Source of the DNA: JALYXS01 sp051003795
Lineage (GTDB): Bacteria > Acidobacteriota > Terriglobia > Bryobacterales > Bryobacteraceae
DNA: 55,179 nucleotides
Assembly (NCBI GenBank): GCA_051003795.1
Contig: JBPCKZ010000096.1
Location: 1-55,179, forward strand
Direction: 5' to 3'
The first letter of the stretch is position 1, and each line of letters begins with the position of its first letter. Below, one piece after another: positions 25,259 to 33,425 of the stretch. The notes beneath the pieces were generated by a model. That model was not told the origin of the DNA. It saw nothing but the letters and a program-made list of their open reading frames with translations, and made no database searches. A program made the translations under genes and the position numbers.

Positions 25259-26401
25259 GTGGATTTCGAATACACTCCCGAGCAGATCCAACTGCGCCGG
25301 GAAGTCCGCGCATTCGCTGAAGCTGAGATCGGTCCGCACGTTCTCGAGTGGGATGAGCAACAGATCTTCCCGATGGAAGTCGTGAAAAAATTGGGATCGC
25401 TCGGCTACATGGGGTCGATCTTCCCGGAAGAACTTGGCGGCGCGGGGCTTGGTTATATCGAGTACGCCATCATCGTCGAAGAGCTTTCGCGCGTCGATGG
25501 ATCGGTGGGCATCATCGTCGCCGCACATACTTCCCTTTGCAGCAACCACATTTACAAGGCCGGGAATGACGAGCAAAAGCGGCATTATTTGCCGAAGCTC
25601 GCGTCGGGAGAATGGATTGGCTGCTGGTCGTTAACGGAGCCGGAGGCGGGTTCCGACGCCGCGGGCACGCGTACCACGGCCGTTCGCGAAGGCGGCGATT
25701 GGGTGGTAAACGGCGCGAAAACGTTCACCACGAACGCGCATTATGCGGACGTCTGCATCGGCATGGCCGTGACGGACCGCGGCGCCGCGCAGCATGGAAT
25801 CTCGGCGTTTATATTCGACAAAGGCACGCCGGGATTTCGCACCGGCAAGAAGGAAAATAAGCTCGGGCTTCGTGCCAGCGCGACGGGCGAGGTCATTTTC
25901 CAAAGCTGCCGGTTGCCTGCAAGCCGGTTGTTGGGTAAGCAGGGCGAAGGGTTCGTCGATAGCCTGCGGATTTTGGACGGCGGGCGCATTTCGATTGCGG
26001 CACTCTCGATCGGGATGGCGCAAGGCGCTTACGACGCGGCGTTGAAATATGCGAAAGTGCGGAAGCAGTTCGGGCGGCCGATCTCCGAGTTTCAGACGAT
26101 TCAGAATAAGTTGGTGGATATGGCGACGGCGATCGACGCCTCGCGCCTGCTGACCTATCGCGCGGCTTCCATGCTGGAGCAGGGCAAGCGGGTGACGCGG
26201 GAATCGGCGATGGCGAAGCTGTTTTCGTCCGAAGCGGCCGTGCGGATTGCGGACGAGGCGGTGCAGATACACGGCGGGTACGGATTTATCAAGGACTATC
26301 CCGTGGAAAAGTTCTACCGCGATGTAAAGCTGTGCACCATCGGAGAGGGGACGAGCGAGATTCAGCGGCTGGTAATTGCGAGACAGCTGCTAAAGGATTG
26401 A
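25259..26401 (+). CDS. Acyl-CoA dehydrogenase
   Basis: 380 residues from the GTG at 25259, 2 bp after the Gfo/Idh/MocA stop. The protein begins with DFEYTPEQIQLRREVRAFAE, the usual N-terminus, so the longer upstream frame is an overlap with the previous gene. Signatures include CWSLTEPEAGSDAAGTRTTA (FAD/acyl contact), RKQFGRPISEFQTIQNKLVD, QIHGGYGFIKDYPVEKFYRD and TIGEGTSEIQR with the likely catalytic Glu. It introduces the alpha-beta double bond in an acyl-CoA and passes electrons to ETF. The layout suits short- or branched-chain acyl-CoA, and the nearby MeaB-epimerase gene suggests odd-chain or branched-chain breakdown; this is inference. Confidence 0.95.
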   Translation: MDFEYTPEQIQLRREVRAFAEAEIGPHVLEWDEQQIFPMEVVKKLGSLGYMGSIFPEELGGAGLGYIEYAIIVEELSRVDGSVGIIVAAHTSLCSNHIYKAGNDEQKRHYLPKLASGEWIGCWSLTEPEAGSDAAGTRTTAVREGGDWVVNGAKTFTTNAHYADVCIGMAVTDRGAAQHGISAFIFDKGTPGFRTGKKENKLGLRASATGEVIFQSCRLPASRLLGKQGEGFVDSLRILDGGRISIAALSIGMAQGAYDAALKYAKVRKQFGRPISEFQTIQNKLVDMATAIDASRLLTYRAASMLEQGKRVTRESAMAKLFSSEAAVRIADEAVQIHGGYGFIKDYPVEKFYRDVKLCTIGEGTSEIQRLVIARQLLKD

Positions 26402-26407
26402 TGCTTT

Positions 26408-26540
26408 TTTGTGGCGCGGGCACTCGTGCCTGCCGTGTCCACACTCGTGTGCACGCTCGTGTGGACAGGGGGTTCGCGGGCGGAAAACCCTGTGACGACA
26501 CGAGTGTCGGCACGGCAGGCACGAGTGCCCGCGCCACAAA
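26408..26540. repeat. Long palindromic intergenic repeat (30-bp perfect inverted arms)
   Basis: The left arm at 26408-26437 (ttt then gtggcgcgggcactcgtgcc and tgccgtg) is the exact reverse complement of the right arm at 26511-26540. The 73-bp centre holds a nested imperfect palindrome (tccacactcgtgtgc near 26438, cgtgtgga near 26458) and a G+C-rich loop. A related copy in the same orientation starts at 55099. It fills the gap between the acyl-CoA dehydrogenase and meaB-epimerase genes; readings in several frames would yield spurious peptides. It is probably a non-autonomous dispersed (REP or MITE-like) element able to form a strong RNA hairpin. Confidence 0.85.
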
Positions 26541-26552
26541 GCGTTCCACGAG

Positions 26553-27656
26553 ATGATCTCGCTCCGCAATGTTCGCGCGCTTGCCCGCGCCGCTACCGCG
26601 ATCGAAAATCAAACGACCGAATCGCGTGCATTCTTGGAAGAGATCTCCGCGCACACTGGCACGGGTCTCATTCTCGGCATCACGGGCCCGCCCGGTTCAG
26701 GCAAGAGCACGCTGGTCGACGCCCTCGCGCAAGCCTTCCGCGGCCAAAACAAGACTGCCGCGATTCTCGCGGTCGATCCCACCAGCCGCGCTTCGGGCGG
26801 CGCAATTCTCGGCGACCGCATCCGCATGCAGCGGCATCACGCCGACTCAGGCATTTTCATCCGCTCCATGGCGACCCGCGGCTCGGTCGGCGGCATCGCG
26901 CAAGCCACCGCCAACGTCGCGAAGCTTTTCCGGCACGCGGGCTTCGATTTCGTCGTCATTGAAACGGTGGGCGTCGGCCAGGATGAAATCGAAATCGCCC
27001 GGCTGGCGGACATCACCGTGGTCGTGCTCGTCCCGGGCATGGGAGACGACGTTCAAGCCATCAAAGCCGGCATTTTGGAAATCGCCGACATCTTCGTTAT
27101 CAATAAGGCGGACTATCCAGGCGCGGATCGCACCGAGCGCGAACTGCACGCGGGCGGATGGAGCGCGCGAATTCTGAAAACCGTCGCGACGGAGGGGATT
27201 GGCATTGCGGAGTTGATCGATGCCGTGACCAGCTGCCCCATCCGCCCGCGACAGCTCGATGCTGAGGCGCAAATCGATCATCTCGGCATAGCCGTTCGCT
27301 CCATTGACGCGGCGCTCCAATTCTATTCCGGCTCGCTCAAGCTGCCCCTCACCCTTCGCGAAACCGTCCCCCAAGAAAAAGTGGACGTCGCCATGCTTCC
27401 CGCGGGTGGTCCGCGCATCGAGCTGCTCGAGCCCACCGAACCGGATTCCGTTATCGGCCGCTATCTCGCCAAGCGCGGCGAGGGCCTCCACCATGTCGCC
27501 TTGCGCGTGTCGGATCTTGCGGCAACGGTCCAGGCGCTGCGGAATTCCGGGGCTCACCTGCTCGACGAACCTCGGCGCGGCGCGGGCGGACATCTCTACG
27601 TTTTCGTGCACCCGGAGAGCACCGGTGGCGTATTATTGGAACTTATCCAATCCTAG
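26553..27656 (+). CDS. MeaB/ArgK-type GTPase fused to methylmalonyl-CoA epimerase
   Basis: 367 residues in two parts. Residues 1-235 are a MeaB/MMAA G3E GTPase. The P-loop is GPPGSGKS (45-52), the switch region VDPTSRASGGAILGDRIRMQ, the Walker B-type region VVIETVGVGQDEIEIARLAD, and the base-recognition motif NKAD. MeaB loads and protects adenosylcobalamin-dependent methylmalonyl-CoA mutase. Residues 237-367 are a VOC-fold epimerase (AQIDHLGIAVRSIDAALQFY, GEGLHHVALRVSDL, GGVLLELIQS) converting S- to R-methylmalonyl-CoA. The C-terminal dimerisation arm of ordinary MeaB seems replaced by the epimerase. One chain thus joins the mutase chaperone and the enzyme feeding the mutase. The mutase itself is not in the window. 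Confidence 0.9.
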   Translation: MISLRNVRALARAATAIENQTTESRAFLEEISAHTGTGLILGITGPPGSGKSTLVDALAQAFRGQNKTAAILAVDPTSRASGGAILGDRIRMQRHHADSGIFIRSMATRGSVGGIAQATANVAKLFRHAGFDFVVIETVGVGQDEIEIARLADITVVVLVPGMGDDVQAIKAGILEIADIFVINKADYPGADRTERELHAGGWSARILKTVATEGIGIAELIDAVTSCPIRPRQLDAEAQIDHLGIAVRSIDAALQFYSGSLKLPLTLRETVPQEKVDVAMLPAGGPRIELLEPTEPDSVIGRYLAKRGEGLHHVALRVSDLAATVQALRNSGAHLLDEPRRGAGGHLYVFVHPESTGGVLLELIQS

Positions 27657-27668
27657 GAGTTTCCTGAA

Positions 27669-28532
27669 TTGCAAGCGAAAATCGGCATTATCGGCGGTAG
27701 CGGACTGTACTCGATGCCGGGCTTTTCCATCCAGGAAGAGGTCAATGTCGATACGCCCTTCGGCCGGCCTTCCGATAATTACTGCTTAGGGAAGCTTGGC
27801 GGCAAGCCGGTGGCGTTTCTGGCGCGTCACGGCCGCGGGCACCGCATCTCGCCGTCCGATCTGAACTTTCGCGCAAACATCTATGGCATGAAATCGCTTG
27901 GCGTCGAGCGCATCCTATCGTTGAGCGCCGTCGGTTCGCTGAAAGAGGAACACCGTCCGCTCGATTTCGTGATTCCCGACCAATTTTTCGATCGCACGCG
28001 CGGCCGTAACTCGACGTTCTTCGGCGACGGGCTTGTGGTGCACGTGAGTTTCGCCGAGCCGATCTGCCCGCAAATGGCGAGTGTCGTGTCGGAAGCCGGC
28101 AGGGCGGCGGGTGTGAACGCAAAGAGAGGCGGAGCCTACCTCTGCATGGAAGGCCCCGCCTTTTCGACCAAAGCGGAATCGAACGTCTATCGAAGTTGGG
28201 GCATGGATGTCATTGGCATGACGAATCTCCAAGAGGCGAAACTCGCGCGCGAAGCCGAGATCTGCTACGTCACCATCGCCATGGTCACCGATTACGATTG
28301 CTGGCATGAGGAGCACGATTCCGTAACGGTGACGGACATTCTGGCTAACCTCAATCAAAACGCCTCCAATGCGTGCAAAGTGGTGGCCGAAGCGGTGGCG
28401 CGCATGCCGGAGCTGCGCGAATGCAAATGCGGCTCCGCTCTGAGCCACGCGATCATCACCGACCGGACGCTAGTGCCGGAGACCACGCGGCAAAAGCTGG
28501 ACCTGCTGATTGGCAAATATTTCATGCATTGA
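27669..28532 (+). CDS. mtnP: S-methyl-5'-thioadenosine phosphorylase
   Basis: 287 residues, a trimeric purine nucleoside phosphorylase-type enzyme. It splits methylthioadenosine with phosphate into adenine and methylthioribose-1-phosphate, the first step of methionine salvage. Signatures are IGIIGGSGLY, FLARHGRGHRISPSDLNFRA, CMEGPAFSTKAESNVYRSWG, GMTNLQEAKLAREAEICY and VTDYDCWHEEHDSVTV. The Asp-Tyr-Asp-Cys-Trp signature distinguishes MTA phosphorylases from inosine/guanosine enzymes. The start is TTG at 27669 with an AGGAG 12 nt upstream (cctaggagtttcctgaa). It follows the fusion gene by 12 bp. Confidence 0.94.
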   Translation: MQAKIGIIGGSGLYSMPGFSIQEEVNVDTPFGRPSDNYCLGKLGGKPVAFLARHGRGHRISPSDLNFRANIYGMKSLGVERILSLSAVGSLKEEHRPLDFVIPDQFFDRTRGRNSTFFGDGLVVHVSFAEPICPQMASVVSEAGRAAGVNAKRGGAYLCMEGPAFSTKAESNVYRSWGMDVIGMTNLQEAKLAREAEICYVTIAMVTDYDCWHEEHDSVTVTDILANLNQNASNACKVVAEAVARMPELRECKCGSALSHAIITDRTLVPETTRQKLDLLIGKYFMH

Positions 28533-29694
28533 GCGCGCGGGAACGCTGCTGCGTTATTGCCTGGATGGGCGAGCGTGGCCGAAAGAGCTGTTGCATGAAT
28601 TAGTAGATGAGTGCCCCGAAGAGTTTTTCCGGGTGGTGGTCGAAGGTCTCGCCGATCTGTTCGAGCCGCGGCTTTGCGATACCTACGCCGTCCTTTTTTC
28701 GGAAGCCATTGAGTACGTGCTGCCGGAGCTAGGGGCCGGAGCGCTAGTCGAGCGGTATAACCGCGTGCGGCGGGGTCGGATTTGTAGCGCCGATCCCAAA
28801 CATGTGTTCGTGCTCTCGCGCGTGACGCTGGGCGCGGACATCAAGATTACGAACATTGTTCTGGAAGCAACGAAGCGGCGCTTTCCGGAGGCGTCGATTT
28901 ATTTCGTCGGCGGCCGCAAGGCGGCGGAGTTATTTCCCGGCGTGGATCGCGTGCCGATCGAGTATCCACGCGGCGGATCGTTGCGCGAACGGCTGGCGTC
29001 CTGGCGGGAGATGGCGGCGCGGCTCTCCATTCCCGGCAGCATCGTGATCGATCCCGATTCGCGCCTGACGCAATTGGGATTGTTGCCGGTTTGCGCGGAA
29101 GAGAATTACTTCTTTTTTGAGAGCCGGGCGTATGGCGGCGCGGGCGATGAGGATTTATCGGCGTTGGCGCGCCGCTGGGTTTCGGAGACGCTAGGGGTTT
29201 CAGATGTGTCCGCTCCCTCACGATCAGGGCACGGAGACGGGATCGCGATTAGTTTAGGTACCGGCGGCAATCCATTGAAGCGCATCGCCGATCCGTTCGA
29301 ATCCGAACTGCTCCGCCTGGTCGCGCAAAAGCCTGGAACCATCCGGATCGATAAAGGCGCGGGCGGCGAAGAAGCAGTCCGCGTGGACCGAGCCATCGCC
29401 CACTCCGGAATCGATCGCAATCGCGTGCATGCCTGGGAAGGCTCGTTCGCCGGGTTTGCCGATCTGATTGCCCGGAGCCGCGTCTACATTGGCTACGATT
29501 CCGCCGGCCAGCACGCGGCCGCGGTGCGCGGCGTCCCGCTCCTCGCCATCTTCGCCGGCTTCCCTTCTCATCGCATGTTCCAGCGCTGGCGGCCCACCGG
29601 GCCCGGCGGAATCGAAATCGTAAAGGTCGAAAATCCCGACCCCGTCGCAGTTCTCGCCCAAGTCAAAAAAAGCTTAGACTCTTTATTGCCATGA
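28510..29694 (+). CDS. Glycosyltransferase family 9-like (heptosyltransferase-like) protein
   Basis: 394 residues. An N-terminal helical part (about 1-90) precedes a GT-B-type fold. VFVLSRVTLGADIKITNIVL, EASIYFVGGRKAAELFPGVD and the late VYIGYDSAGQHAAAVRGVPL resemble ADP-heptose:LPS heptosyltransferases, in which a similar C-terminal loop binds the nucleotide sugar. The likely role is addition of a sugar to an envelope glycan or lipid; the acceptor is unknown. The best start in frame is TTG at 28510, overlapping mtnP by 23 nt; no ATG or GTG fits the conserved N-terminus better. The stop overlaps the PPK2 start by 4 nt. Confidence 0.75.
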   Translation: MANISCIERAGTLLRYCLDGRAWPKELLHELVDECPEEFFRVVVEGLADLFEPRLCDTYAVLFSEAIEYVLPELGAGALVERYNRVRRGRICSADPKHVFVLSRVTLGADIKITNIVLEATKRRFPEASIYFVGGRKAAELFPGVDRVPIEYPRGGSLRERLASWREMAARLSIPGSIVIDPDSRLTQLGLLPVCAEENYFFFESRAYGGAGDEDLSALARRWVSETLGVSDVSAPSRSGHGDGIAISLGTGGNPLKRIADPFESELLRLVAQKPGTIRIDKGAGGEEAVRVDRAIAHSGIDRNRVHAWEGSFAGFADLIARSRVYIGYDSAGQHAAAVRGVPLLAIFAGFPSHRMFQRWRPTGPGGIEIVKVENPDPVAVLAQVKKSLDSLLP

Positions 29695-30497
29695 ATCTGC
29701 GCGATCGATACCTCGTGAAGCCCGGGAAAAAAGTTTGGTTGAAAGACCACGATCCCGACGACACCGCCGGCATGCGCGAGAACGATGCCGAAAAGTTGGT
29801 GAAGAAGCATCGCGAAAAGCTGGCCAAATTGCAGCAGCTTCTTTATGCCGAACATAAGCACGCGCTGCTGATCGTCCTGCAAGCCATGGACGCGGGCGGC
29901 AAAGACGGCACCATCCGCCACGTAATGTCCGGCGTGAATCCGCAGGGCTGTAGCGTGACCTCATTCAAAGTGCCATCGGCCGAAGAATCCGATCACGATT
30001 TTTTATGGCGCATTCACAAAGCCGTCCCCGGAAAAGGCCAAATCGGAATTTTCAATCGCTCGCAGTACGAGGAAGTCCTGGTTGTGCGGGTCCACAACCT
30101 GGCTCCCAAGAGCCACTGGTCCAAGGCTTACGCCCAGATCAACGCCTTCGAAAAGATCCTCGCCGAGAACGAGGTGAACATCTTAAAATTTTTTCTGCAC
30201 ATCGGGAAGGATGAGCAAAAGCGCCGTTTCGAAGCGCGCCGGACCATTCACGACAAGAACTGGAAGGCTTCGCCCTCCGACTACGAAGAGCGGAAGTATT
30301 GGGACGATTACCGGAAAGCGTTTGAAGAGGCGCTGGAAAAATGCAGCAAGCCCGACGCGCCCTGGTACATCGTTCCGGCGAACCACAAATGGTTTCGGGA
30401 CGTCGTCGTTTCGGATATCGTCGTGAAAGCGCTGGAGGATCTGAAGATGAAGTATCCGGATGCGCGTCCCGCTTTGCCGGCCGCAAAAGGCATCTAA
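29691..30497 (+). CDS. Polyphosphate kinase 2 (PPK2) family protein
   Basis: 268 residues. Walker A is MDAGGKDGT (about 66-74) and Walker B reads GIFNRSQYEEVLVVRVH. The lid region has RRFEARRTIHDKNWKASPSD, followed by APWYIVPANHKWFRDVVVSD near the C-terminus. PPK2 enzymes transfer phosphate from polyphosphate to nucleoside mono- or diphosphates. The Asn in FNRSQYEEVL, rather than the Asp of class I, and the YEEVLVVRV run suggest class III, which can act on AMP and ADP. It is a cytoplasmic enzyme. It overlaps the GT9-like gene by 4 nt (ATGA), indicating one operon. Confidence 0.92.
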   Translation: MNLRDRYLVKPGKKVWLKDHDPDDTAGMRENDAEKLVKKHREKLAKLQQLLYAEHKHALLIVLQAMDAGGKDGTIRHVMSGVNPQGCSVTSFKVPSAEESDHDFLWRIHKAVPGKGQIGIFNRSQYEEVLVVRVHNLAPKSHWSKAYAQINAFEKILAENEVNILKFFLHIGKDEQKRRFEARRTIHDKNWKASPSDYEERKYWDDYRKAFEEALEKCSKPDAPWYIVPANHKWFRDVVVSDIVVKALEDLKMKYPDARPALPAAKGI

Positions 30498-30577
30498 CTA
30501 ACCGATTAGAATGGGGCCAGGGGTGGGCCGAGCCGCCGTGAGCCTTTTCGCCCGGTCCGTCATCCAATCGTTAACGT

Positions 30578-31246
30578 ATGATTCGTCTGTTTCGAGCGAT
30601 ACGCGAGCAGATCGACACCATTTTCCGCGAAGATCCCGCGGCCAAGAGCGTGCTCGAAATCGTGCTTTGCTACCCGGGATTCCATGCCATTCTGTGGCAC
30701 CGGGTAGCGCATTGGCTTTACACGGCCCAAGTCCCGCTGCTACCGCGAGTGATTTCGCAGTGGTCGCGCCTGATCACGGGAATCGAGATCCATCCCGGCG
30801 CGAAGATCGGCCGGCGATTTTTCATCGATCACGGCATGGGGGTTGTCCTTGGCGAGACGGCCGAAATCGGGGACGATGTGCTGATCTATCAGGGCGTCAC
30901 GCTTGGCGGCACCGGCCACGAGAAAGGCAAGCGGCATCCCACGCTGGGAAACGGCGTGGTGGTGGGCACTGGCGCGAAAGTGCTCGGCAGCATTCGCATC
31001 GGCAACAACGTTAAGATTGGAGCCGGTTCGGTGGTGGTGCGTTCCGTGCCGGACGATTCGACCGTCGTGGGCATTCCCGGACGGGTGGTCCGCCGCGTGG
31101 AAGCGAGCGGGGTTCTGGAGCACGGGCAACTTCCCGATCCGGAAGGTCAGGATATCGACGATCTTAAGAAACGCGTAGCCGAGCTGGAAGCTTTGGTTCA
31201 CCAACTCATCGGCAGCGTGCGACCGGAGATGGTACGCAACCGGTAA
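30578..31246 (+). CDS. cysE: Serine O-acetyltransferase (CysE/EpsC type)
   Basis: 222 residues. The short helical N-terminus (FREDPAAKSVLEIVLCYPGF, HAILWHRVAHWLY) is typical of the shorter bacterial form. A left-handed beta helix follows with hexapeptide repeats (IHPGAKIGRRFFIDHGMGVV, LGGTGHEKGKRHPTLGNGVV) and KIGAGSVVVRSVPDDSTVVG. It acetylates L-serine from acetyl-CoA to give O-acetylserine, the cysteine precursor. A charged coiled-coil tail (DIDDLKKRVAELEALVHQLI) may mediate oligomerisation. No cysK is adjacent. The catalytic His and Asp lie in the FIDHGMG segment. Confidence 0.93.
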   Translation: MIRLFRAIREQIDTIFREDPAAKSVLEIVLCYPGFHAILWHRVAHWLYTAQVPLLPRVISQWSRLITGIEIHPGAKIGRRFFIDHGMGVVLGETAEIGDDVLIYQGVTLGGTGHEKGKRHPTLGNGVVVGTGAKVLGSIRIGNNVKIGAGSVVVRSVPDDSTVVGIPGRVVRRVEASGVLEHGQLPDPEGQDIDDLKKRVAELEALVHQLIGSVRPEMVRNR

Positions 31247-31839
31247 GACTGATTCTTGCGGCGGCGGTAGCGTGTGGAATCGCGCATGGCGCTGAAACGT
31301 GGACCTACTGGATTCAGCCGTGCACCGGCGCCCTCGCCGCGGAATCGGGATGTGAGCCGGCCGATTCCGAATTGGGCGCGTGGGCGTTCGAAGCGTGGCA
31401 AAGAGCTTCCAACGGCGCCCTCAAGATGTTGCCGGCCGCGGATGAGCGCAAAGCCCGAGTGCGCATTTATTGGGCTTCCGGCCGCATGCACTTGTACGGC
31501 GAAACACGTCCGTTGGATGTCGATGGCCGGCGCGGCGCGGCGATCTATGTCTTGCCCGAGTTGGCGGGGCTTGGCGGAGAGATCGCGGAAGCCGGGGTCA
31601 AAGACAAACTTTTTCGCGATAGCATCGTCTATCTGACGTGCCTTCATGAGAGTGGCCACGCCCTCGGATTGCCACATACGGCCGATTTTGCGGATATTAT
31701 GTATACGTTCCAGTTTGGCGGCGACATTGTCGAGTACTTCGCGCGTTATCGCCGGGCGCTGAAGCGGCGCACGGATATCGCGAGCACATCCGGCATCTCG
31801 ACGCATGACAGGTTAGCTTTAATGACGGCGGCAAAATGA
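31243..31839 (+). CDS. Secreted matrixin-like zinc metalloprotease (start uncertain)
   Basis: The zinc motif HESGHALGLPH, with a Met-turn-like DFADIM shortly after, is the metzincin signature HExxHxxGxxH of matrixins. The first standard start in frame is TTG at 31372 (155 residues), which would leave out a clear signal-like segment. Frame continuation upstream reads RLILAAAVACGIAHGAETWT and then YWIQPCTG, so the real start is probably near 31243-31249, where the codons are GTA and CTG. A GGAG sits 15 nt before. Either a rare start codon is used, or a GTG has mutated to GTA. The domain is short, so this may be a small protease. The stop overlaps the next gene by 4 nt. Confidence 0.75.
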   Translation, partial: VRLILAAAVACGIAHGAETWTYWIQPCTGALAAESGCEPADSELGAWAFEAWQRASNGALKMLPAADERKARVRIYWASGRMHLYGETRPLDVDGRRGAAIYVLPELAGLGGEIAEAGVKDKLFRDSIVYLTCLHESGHALGLPHTADFADIMYTFQFGGDIVEYFARYRRALKRRTDIASTSGISTHDRLALMTAAK

Positions 31840-32330
31840 AGCGAAACAGCTTACTATCCATCGCGGCGATCCTACTCGCGGTGGTTTTCGGGGTCGCCCT
31901 GGGAGTATACGGAGCCGAGCGCCGCGAAGGCGACACCGCCGCGATCAAGCGGCTGATCGCGGAGTTCAACACTGCCGGATCCGTCAACAATTTAGACCGC
32001 GTGACCGCATTGTTCACGAAGACAGGCACGTACCAGTCCGGCGAATCCGCGCCCCAGTCCGTCGCGGAGGCCATTCGGCAACTTCCCCCCAAGCGATTAC
32101 CGTGGGACGAGCGCACGCCGCTCGCGATCAAAATTCAGAGCGTCCGCCTAACCGGCCCGGATACCGCGGAAGCGCGGGCCATCCAGAGCGACTACTCCCC
32201 CATGCTCGGGACCACGCGCAAATGGGAATGCACGTTTGTGTTGGCGCGTACCGGGAAGGATTGGAAAATTGCGGCTTACACGGAATCCCTCGCCGAAGCG
32301 CGACCTGCGCAGCTTTCCGCGAATCGCTGA
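31836..32330 (+). CDS. Secreted SnoaL/NTF2-like protein
   Basis: 164 residues. The hydrophobic N-terminus MKRNSLLSIAAILLAVVFGV is a signal or anchor. The rest has the NTF2-like cone layout: helix DTAAIKRLIAEFNTAGSVNN, then VTALFTKTGTYQSGES, and strands ending in WECTFVLARTGKDWKIAAYT. NTF2-like proteins bind hydrophobic ligands or act as isomerases or hydratases; no catalytic residue can be assigned. It overlaps the matrixin-like gene by 4 nt (ATGA), so they are translated together. Confidence 0.75.
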   Translation: MKRNSLLSIAAILLAVVFGVALGVYGAERREGDTAAIKRLIAEFNTAGSVNNLDRVTALFTKTGTYQSGESAPQSVAEAIRQLPPKRLPWDERTPLAIKIQSVRLTGPDTAEARAIQSDYSPMLGTTRKWECTFVLARTGKDWKIAAYTESLAEARPAQLSANR

Positions 32331-32396
32331 ATCGTTCCATAACAACGGTGAATCTACCTTGGATGTCGAGAAAAATTGTGGAAAACGGAAAATACA

Positions 32397-32927
32397 GTGA
32401 AAGTAAACTATAAAATCGATCCAGCACACTCGAGCGCGCAATTCGTGGTGCGTCACATGATGATCACGAACGTTCGCGGCGGTTTCGCCAGCGTCCAGGG
32501 TACCGTGGTCTACGATTCGGATAATCCAGGCGCCACGAGCATTGACGCCGTCATCGACGCCGCATCGATCAAGACCATGGACGATCAGCGCGACGCGCAT
32601 CTGAAGAGCGCCGACTTCCTGGATACGGAAAAATATCCAACCATTACATTCAAGAGCAAAAACATCGCTAAAGCGGGCGGCGATGAATGGAACGTTACCG
32701 GCGACCTCTCGATCCACGGCGTTACTAAAGAAGTGGCGCTCAAAGTAGAAGGCCCCACCGCCGAAGGGAAGGACCCGTATGGAAATGTCCGGATGGGCGC
32801 ATCGGCCGCCACCAAGATCAAGCGCAGCGATTTCGGTTTGACGTATAACGCGGCGCTCGAAACGGGCGGAATTCTGGTGGGCGACGATTTAAAGATCGAG
32901 CTGGAAGTCTCGTTGATCCGTACGTGA
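32397..32927 (+). CDS. YceI family protein
   Basis: 176 residues from the GTG at 32397, with CGGA 8 nt ahead; a GTG at 32376 would add seven residues. The sequence shows YceI beta-barrel features: YKIDPAHSSAQFVVRHMMIT, IDAASIKTMDDQRDAHLKSA, DFLDTEKYPTITFKSK, DLSIHGVTKEVALKVEG and IKRSDFGLTYNAALETGGIL. YceI proteins form a lipocalin-like barrel binding polyisoprenoid or other lipid chains. No signal peptide is visible, so this copy is likely cytoplasmic. It follows the NTF2-like gene after a 66-bp gap. Confidence 0.9.
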   Translation: MKVNYKIDPAHSSAQFVVRHMMITNVRGGFASVQGTVVYDSDNPGATSIDAVIDAASIKTMDDQRDAHLKSADFLDTEKYPTITFKSKNIAKAGGDEWNVTGDLSIHGVTKEVALKVEGPTAEGKDPYGNVRMGASAATKIKRSDFGLTYNAALETGGILVGDDLKIELEVSLIRT

Positions 32928-32958
32928 AGTCACTGGCATCGTAAGCCAAGAGCGGTTT

Positions 32959-33381
32959 TCATTCGCCGCAGAAACGGTCAAACGCGCCGGTGAGAAGCTT
33001 GGCAATCTGGAAGCTGTCTCGGGGTTCGATATCGCTTCGATGCATCATATACACCGGTTTCCCATCCTGGAAGAGCGCGATCGATGGCGAAGAAGGCGGA
33101 TAGGCGGATAGGATCTTACGTAGACGTGCCACCGCATCCACGTCGGCGCCGGCGAAAACCGTTGCCGCCTTCGCGGGTCTCACGTGGTGGCGCAATGCCT
33201 CGACCACGCCCGGCCGCGCTTTTCCCGCCGCGCAACCACAGATGGAATTTACGACCATCAGAACCGTGCCGCTATCGGGTCCGAGCAAACGGTCCACGTC
33301 TTCCGCCGTCCTTGCCTCCTCCACTCCGTGCCGCGCGAGGTCTTGGCGCATGGGCGCGATCGCTTGTTCTGGGTAGGTCAT
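32959..33381 (-). CDS. Bacilliredoxin, BrxA/BrxB (YphP/YqiW) family
   Basis: 140 residues with a thioredoxin-like fold and the family's CGC active site (NSICGCAAGKARPGVVEALR, near residues 47-51). Conserved downstream segments are YPPSSPSIALFQDGKPVYMM and HRSDIEPRDSFQIAKLL. In Bacillus these proteins remove bacillithiol from S-bacillithiolated proteins; in organisms without bacillithiol they probably reduce mixed disulfides with other thiols. It is transcribed leftward, divergent from the TlpA-like gene at 33426, with a 44-bp gap. Confidence 0.92.
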   Translation of the reverse strand: MTYPEQAIAPMRQDLARHGVEEARTAEDVDRLLGPDSGTVLMVVNSICGCAAGKARPGVVEALRHHVRPAKAATVFAGADVDAVARLRKILSAYPPSSPSIALFQDGKPVYMMHRSDIEPRDSFQIAKLLTGAFDRFCGE

Positions 33382-33425
33382 GATTCGATGTTAACGCTTC
33401 CCGAACCGGTGATAGACTCTCCTAC

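Noticed and set aside
26408..26552. Repeated cactcgtg units as a CRISPR-like array
   Set aside because: The units belong to one large palindrome with nested arms; there are no evenly spaced direct repeats with unique spacers and no cas genes.
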